Assembly (NCBI RefSeq): GCF_004364975.1
Contig: NZ_SOBW01000007.1
Span: forward strand, 186,001-250,000
Direction: 5' to 3'
Origin: Gelidibacter sediminis
Lineage (GTDB): Bacteria > Bacteroidota > Bacteroidia > Flavobacteriales > Flavobacteriaceae
Length of the DNA: 64,000 bases
Below, piece after piece: positions 60,599 to 64,000 of the stretch. The first letter of the stretch is position 1. Each line of letters opens with the position of its first letter. Under the pieces are notes generated by a model. That model worked only from the letters and a program-made list of their open reading frames with translations. It was not told the DNA's origin and made no database searches. The translations under genes were made by a program, and so were the position numbers.

Positions 60599-61849
60599 AT
60601 GGTCTTACAATTCAAGCTTTTTATGGCGCTTTTATGTCTCTCCTTTTTTGGATATTCGCAAGTTAAAGAAGTCAACCCACCCAATTACATCAAAACTATT
60701 TCATTTAAAGGTAATACTAGTGAAAGTCAGTTGCCCATCTTGCGATTAGGAGAATCATTTTTGTTGGAATTTGATGCGCTTACGGGCAACGAACCTGACT
60801 ATTATTATGTTATAGAACATTATAATTATGACTGGAAACCTTCCAACTTAGCAAAGTCGGAATATTTAAGTGGTTTTGACAACCAGCGTATTCAAGACTA
60901 TAGAAACTCATTTAACACTTATCAAATTTATTCACATTACAAACTCCAAATCCCCAATCAACAAACCCGTGGCCTATTGGTTACTGGAAATTATTTGATC
61001 AGTATATTTAATGATAGCAACGAGTTAATGTTTTCGAGAAAGTTTATGATTTATGAAGACTTGGTAAATGTAGGCGTATCAATAAAACGTTCACGCGACG
61101 TTAAATTTATTGACAAGAAACAATCCGTAGACATTGTTATTAACAACTCCAATTTCAACTTTAATAACCCTTTAGAAAACGTTAAGAGCTTGATTGTGCA
61201 AAATAACAATCTTAACACTGCCATTTCAAATATAAAACCACAATACACTTTAGGCAACCAATTGGTGTATAAATACGCGTCTGAAACAAGTTTTTGGGGC
61301 GGTAATGAATATCTTTATTTTGAGAACAAAGATGTCAGAGCGGCCAACGTTGGCGTTCAATATATAGATCTTAAGGACATTTACCACAACTATCTGTTTA
61401 TAAATACACCCAGAATAAATCAGATCTACACTTACAATCCTGACATTAATGGCAATTTCCTGATCACTGCCGTAGACACTGATGATGTTTCTATTGAAGC
61501 AGATTATACCATGATACATTTTGCGCTTCAACATCCAGAACTTACCAATGGTGAAAGCCTTTATGTATATGGCAATTATAATAATTACGCGCTCGAACCT
61601 GACAATCAACTTCATTACAATAGTGAAAGTGGCTTATACGAAGTTGCTTTTAAGTTAAAACAGGGGTTTTATAATTACAAATACGTTTTGACAGATAAGG
61701 CTGGCCTCTTAAAGGAAGGCGCAATCAGTGGAGATCATTATCAAACTGAAAATAATTACAAAGTATTGGTGTATTACAAAGATTTGGGTGCACGTTATGA
61801 CCGCCTCATAGGTATAGGTGAAGCGTCTTCAATTGATATTACAAATTAG
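60599..61849 (+). CDS. Type IX secretion system plug protein (DUF5103)
   Basis: A 416-residue exported protein with signal peptide (residues 1-21 from the ATG at 60599; an in-frame TTG at 60542 is rejected because it buries the signal). The N-terminal domain has FKGNTSESQLPILRLGESFLLEFDAL, YYVIEHYNYDWKPSNLAKSEYLSGF and YRNSFNTYQIYSHYKLQIPN, hallmarks of DUF5103. Members include the Plug protein that closes the SprA (type IX) translocon in Flavobacterium johnsoniae. It shows the organism has, or recently had, T9SS. Confidence 0.9.
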   Translation: MVLQFKLFMALLCLSFFGYSQVKEVNPPNYIKTISFKGNTSESQLPILRLGESFLLEFDALTGNEPDYYYVIEHYNYDWKPSNLAKSEYLSGFDNQRIQDYRNSFNTYQIYSHYKLQIPNQQTRGLLVTGNYLISIFNDSNELMFSRKFMIYEDLVNVGVSIKRSRDVKFIDKKQSVDIVINNSNFNFNNPLENVKSLIVQNNNLNTAISNIKPQYTLGNQLVYKYASETSFWGGNEYLYFENKDVRAANVGVQYIDLKDIYHNYLFINTPRINQIYTYNPDINGNFLITAVDTDDVSIEADYTMIHFALQHPELTNGESLYVYGNYNNYALEPDNQLHYNSESGLYEVAFKLKQGFYNYKYVLTDKAGLLKEGAISGDHYQTENNYKVLVYYKDLGARYDRLIGIGEASSIDITN

Positions 61850-61996
61850 CTATATGTTTTTTTGAGCGTTTTTTTATTTTGGATTAAACCAATAAGAAAT
61901 TGTTAAACTAGCATACGGATTAAAGGTAGATTGATATTAATTATTAACTTGTCATAAAAAATACTATTTTAGCAAATAGCTAAAGATTGATTCATT

Positions 61997-62383
61997 ATGG
62001 TTCAGCAAGTTACAAGTGGAATTAGAATAAGTGTGGAGACTGTTTTTGAAGGCACTTTTTATAAGAATTATAAAGTTCATTATGCTTTTGGATATAAAGT
62101 GACCATTGAAAATCAAAGTAAAGATGCAGTGCAGTTAAATTCTCGTCATTGGCGGATTTTGGACGCGCTAAATAATATCGAAATTATTGAAGGAGAAGGT
62201 GTCATTGGCAAAAAACCGGTTATCAAGCCGGGTGAACTTCACACCTACAGATCAGGATGTTTGCTTGCCTCACCGTTTGGTGCAATGCAGGGGCATTACA
62301 ACATGGTCAACTTTACAAAATCCAATGATTTAAAGGTTTACATTCCTACATTTAAACTAAGTGCTCCGTTTGCCTTAAATTAA
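61997..62383 (+). CDS. apaG: ApaG-like protein
   Basis: A 128-residue ApaG, a small fibronectin-III-like beta-sandwich protein (in E. coli linked to cobalt resistance and Mg2+ efflux; true function unclear). The core matches the family: HYAFGYKVTIENQSKDAVQLNSRHWRILDA, EGVIGKKPVIKPGELHTYRSGCLL and GAMQGHYNMV. Length is standard. Confidence 0.93.
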   Translation: MVQQVTSGIRISVETVFEGTFYKNYKVHYAFGYKVTIENQSKDAVQLNSRHWRILDALNNIEIIEGEGVIGKKPVIKPGELHTYRSGCLLASPFGAMQGHYNMVNFTKSNDLKVYIPTFKLSAPFALN

Positions 62384-62692
62384 AATAAAAAACGCGCCCT
62401 CTTATAGTCCAAAAAAATTTGTTATTAATATTATCTGCAAATTTTATAATTCTATGTTTTTCGCGCACTGACAACGGAGGTTCTAAAACGTAATTTACGG
62501 CTGAACTCATGTCATAATTAAGCTTAGCTTCTCAAAAAAAACACGCTCCAATGCACCTTATTTAGGTGTAGCTCATTCCTATAAAACAACATTCCATTTT
62601 TAACGTCCTTTTAGCAGGAAATCAGCCATTAAAACATACAATTTTTTGTACCTTTGGCACTTAAATTTTTAAACTTTCAAACTAAAATACTC
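62384..62692. other. 309-bp spacer upstream of pruA
   Basis: No gene found. A short 5-bp hairpin (62554-62568, CACCT/AGGTG) is present. The 3' end contains the pruA promoter. Confidence 0.5.
62649..62656 (+). promoter_or_regulatory. Predicted -7 box for pruA
   Basis: TACCTTTG matches TAnnTTTG, 36 bp before the pruA ATG. No clear TTG at -33 spacing. Confidence 0.5.
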
Positions 62693-64000
62693 ATGGGAAA
62701 AGGATTTTTCAAGGTACCAGTAGCAGTAAATGAACCAGTAAAGACATATGCACCAGGATCGCCTGAACGCGAAGCTGTTTTAGCTGAATATGCAAAAATG
62801 TACAAAAGCACAGTTGATGTTCCATTATATATCAATGGAAAGCACATAAAAACCAACAACACCAGAACCATGTCTCCGCCACATGATCATAAACATGTAG
62901 TGGGCACCTACCATTTAGCTGAAAAGAAACATGTTGAAGAAGCGATAGAAACATCATTAGCAGCACGACAAGCTTGGGCTGATTTACCTTGGGAACACCG
63001 TGCTGGCATTTTCCTTAAAGCTGCAGAATTGATTGCCGGTCCTTACCGGGCAAAGATTAATGCTGCAACCATGATTGCCCAATCAAAAACCATTCATCAA
63101 GCTGAAATTGATTCAGCCTGTGAGCTGATTGACTTTTTAAGATTTAATGTTCAGTTTATGACTGAAATCTTTAATGATCAGCCAGCAAGTACAAGTGATG
63201 CATGGAACAGAATAGAATATAGACCTCTAGAAGGTTTTACTTATGCAGTTACTCCATTCAATTTTACAGCCATTGCAGGCAACCTGCCATCATGTATGGC
63301 TTTGATGGGAAATGTGGTAATTTGGAAGCCTAGTAATCATCAAATTTACTCTGCAAAAGTAATTATGGACGTTTTTGAAGAAGCTGGCGTTCCGGCAGGG
63401 GTGATCAACGTTGTTTTTGGTGATCCTGCGATGATTACAGAAACCGTAATGGCAAGTCCGGATTTTTCAGGATTACATTATACAGGATCAACTAGTGTAT
63501 TCCAGAATTTGTGGAAACAAATTGGAAATAACATCGCAAACTATAAAACATATCCAAGGATTGTTGGAGAAACCGGAGGAAAAGATTTTATCGTAGCACA
63601 TAAGACTGCTGATGCGAAGCAAGTAGCCACAGCTATTGTTAGAGGAGCTTTTGAATTTCAAGGTCAAAAGTGTAGCGCAGCTTCTAGAGCTTATATTTCT
63701 AAAAGCATTTGGGCTGACGTTAAAAAGTATGTCATTGAAGATTTAAAAACCATTACGCTAGGCTCTCCAGAAGACATGAGTAATTTTATGACTGCAGTAA
63801 TTCATGAAGCGTCATTTGATAAATTGGCAAGTTATATCGACAAGGCCAAAAATGACAAAAACGCCACTATCATTTCTGGAGGAAATTATGATAAAAGCAA
63901 AGGTTACTTTATAGAACCTACCGTTATTGAAACTACTGATCCAAAATATAGCACAATGTGTACTGAACTTTTTGGACCTGTAATAACTGTATATGTATAT
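62693..64000 (+). CDS. pruA: L-glutamate gamma-semialdehyde dehydrogenase, 5' part
   Basis: The first 436 residues of a delta-1-pyrroline-5-carboxylate dehydrogenase; the gene runs off the window. It oxidises glutamate semialdehyde to glutamate in proline catabolism. N-terminal features (FFKVPVAVNEPVKTYAPGSPER, VPLYINGKH) are those of the long P5CDH (ALDH4) family. Catalytic features visible are TPFNFTAIAGNLPS, WKPSNHQIYSA, VGETGGKDFIVAH with the catalytic Glu and FEFQGQKCSAASRAY with the nucleophile Cys. Its own -7 box is upstream. Confidence 0.93.
   Translation, partial: MGKGFFKVPVAVNEPVKTYAPGSPEREAVLAEYAKMYKSTVDVPLYINGKHIKTNNTRTMSPPHDHKHVVGTYHLAEKKHVEEAIETSLAARQAWADLPWEHRAGIFLKAAELIAGPYRAKINAATMIAQSKTIHQAEIDSACELIDFLRFNVQFMTEIFNDQPASTSDAWNRIEYRPLEGFTYAVTPFNFTAIAGNLPSCMALMGNVVIWKPSNHQIYSAKVIMDVFEEAGVPAGVINVVFGDPAMITETVMASPDFSGLHYTGSTSVFQNLWKQIGNNIANYKTYPRIVGETGGKDFIVAHKTADAKQVATAIVRGAFEFQGQKCSAASRAYISKSIWADVKKYVIEDLKTITLGSPEDMSNFMTAVIHEASFDKLASYIDKAKNDKNATIISGGNYDKSKGYFIEPTVIETTDPKYSTMCTELFGPVITVYVY

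Noticed and set aside
1-64000. tRNA, rRNA, CRISPR array, phage or toxin-antitoxin locus
   Set aside because: Read for cloverleaf-like and regularly spaced repeats and for matching proteins; nothing convincing was found.

Overview
The window is a 64 kb chromosomal segment of a marine-type Flavobacteriaceae (Bacteroidota) bacterium. The evidence is low GC, no Shine-Dalgarno sequences, many promoters carrying the Bacteroidota -7 box TAnnTTTG, and family-typical genes: a Na+-translocating NADH:quinone reductase (nqrA-F), a type IX secretion plug protein, DUF6702 and DUF1573 proteins, carboxypeptidase-regulatory-domain proteins and many Bacteroidota-style lipoproteins. No rRNA, tRNA, CRISPR array, prophage or intact insertion sequence was seen.

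Layout. 1-4959: rod-shape operon mreB(partial)-mreC-mreD-mrdA-rodA. 5081-12022: valS, a DUF1573 protein, an aspartyl protease with a PDZ domain, an aminotransferase coupled to murB. 12252-13599: ECF sigma factor with its RskA-like anti-sigma factor. 13728-18750: a 67-residue four-cysteine membrane protein, a GT2 glycosyltransferase, a second ECF sigma factor and an atypical NRAMP-family transporter, all tightly packed, then lipA and gap. 18781-26328: hybrid TPR histidine kinase, lpxK, a NIF3 protein, a coiled-coil protein of the zinc-ribbon family that has lost every cysteine, lipoprotein MsrA, a methyltransferase and a lipoprotein.

26585-35280 is a kynurenine (tryptophan) catabolic island: kynureninase, kynurenine 3-monooxygenase, a RidA-type 2-aminomuconate deaminase candidate, 2-aminomuconate semialdehyde dehydrogenase, an SDR with a non-canonical active site, 3-hydroxyanthranilate dioxygenase, ACMS decarboxylase and an O-methyltransferase. 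Together they would take kynurenine or 3-hydroxykynurenine through 3-hydroxyanthranilate and ACMS to 2-aminomuconate and beyond. Tryptophan dioxygenase and kynurenine formamidase are not in the window. Three of these genes carry a similar small hairpin a few bases before the start codon, the most unusual structural feature found.

35571-42076 (minus): lipoprotein subtilase, TatA, M1 metallopeptidase, DUF6702 protein and two paralogous carboxypeptidase-regulatory-domain proteins. 42278-49863: pepE, an acetyltransferase, gpmI, a HAD protein, an acetyl-CoA hydrolase/CoA-transferase divergent from map, a GxxExxY protein and a methyltransferase. The end of map is tandemly duplicated (159-bp period). 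49933-54031: apbE, two small family-specific proteins and a PAS kinase with its single-domain response regulator. 54258-60418 (minus): nqrABCDEF; the ApbE encoded nearby would flavinylate NqrB and NqrC. 60599-64000: T9SS plug protein, apaG and the 5' part of the proline-catabolic pruA.

Several intergenic regions hold fragments of dispersed palindromic or purine-rich repeats. All assignments come from reading motifs in the translations; no database search was possible.
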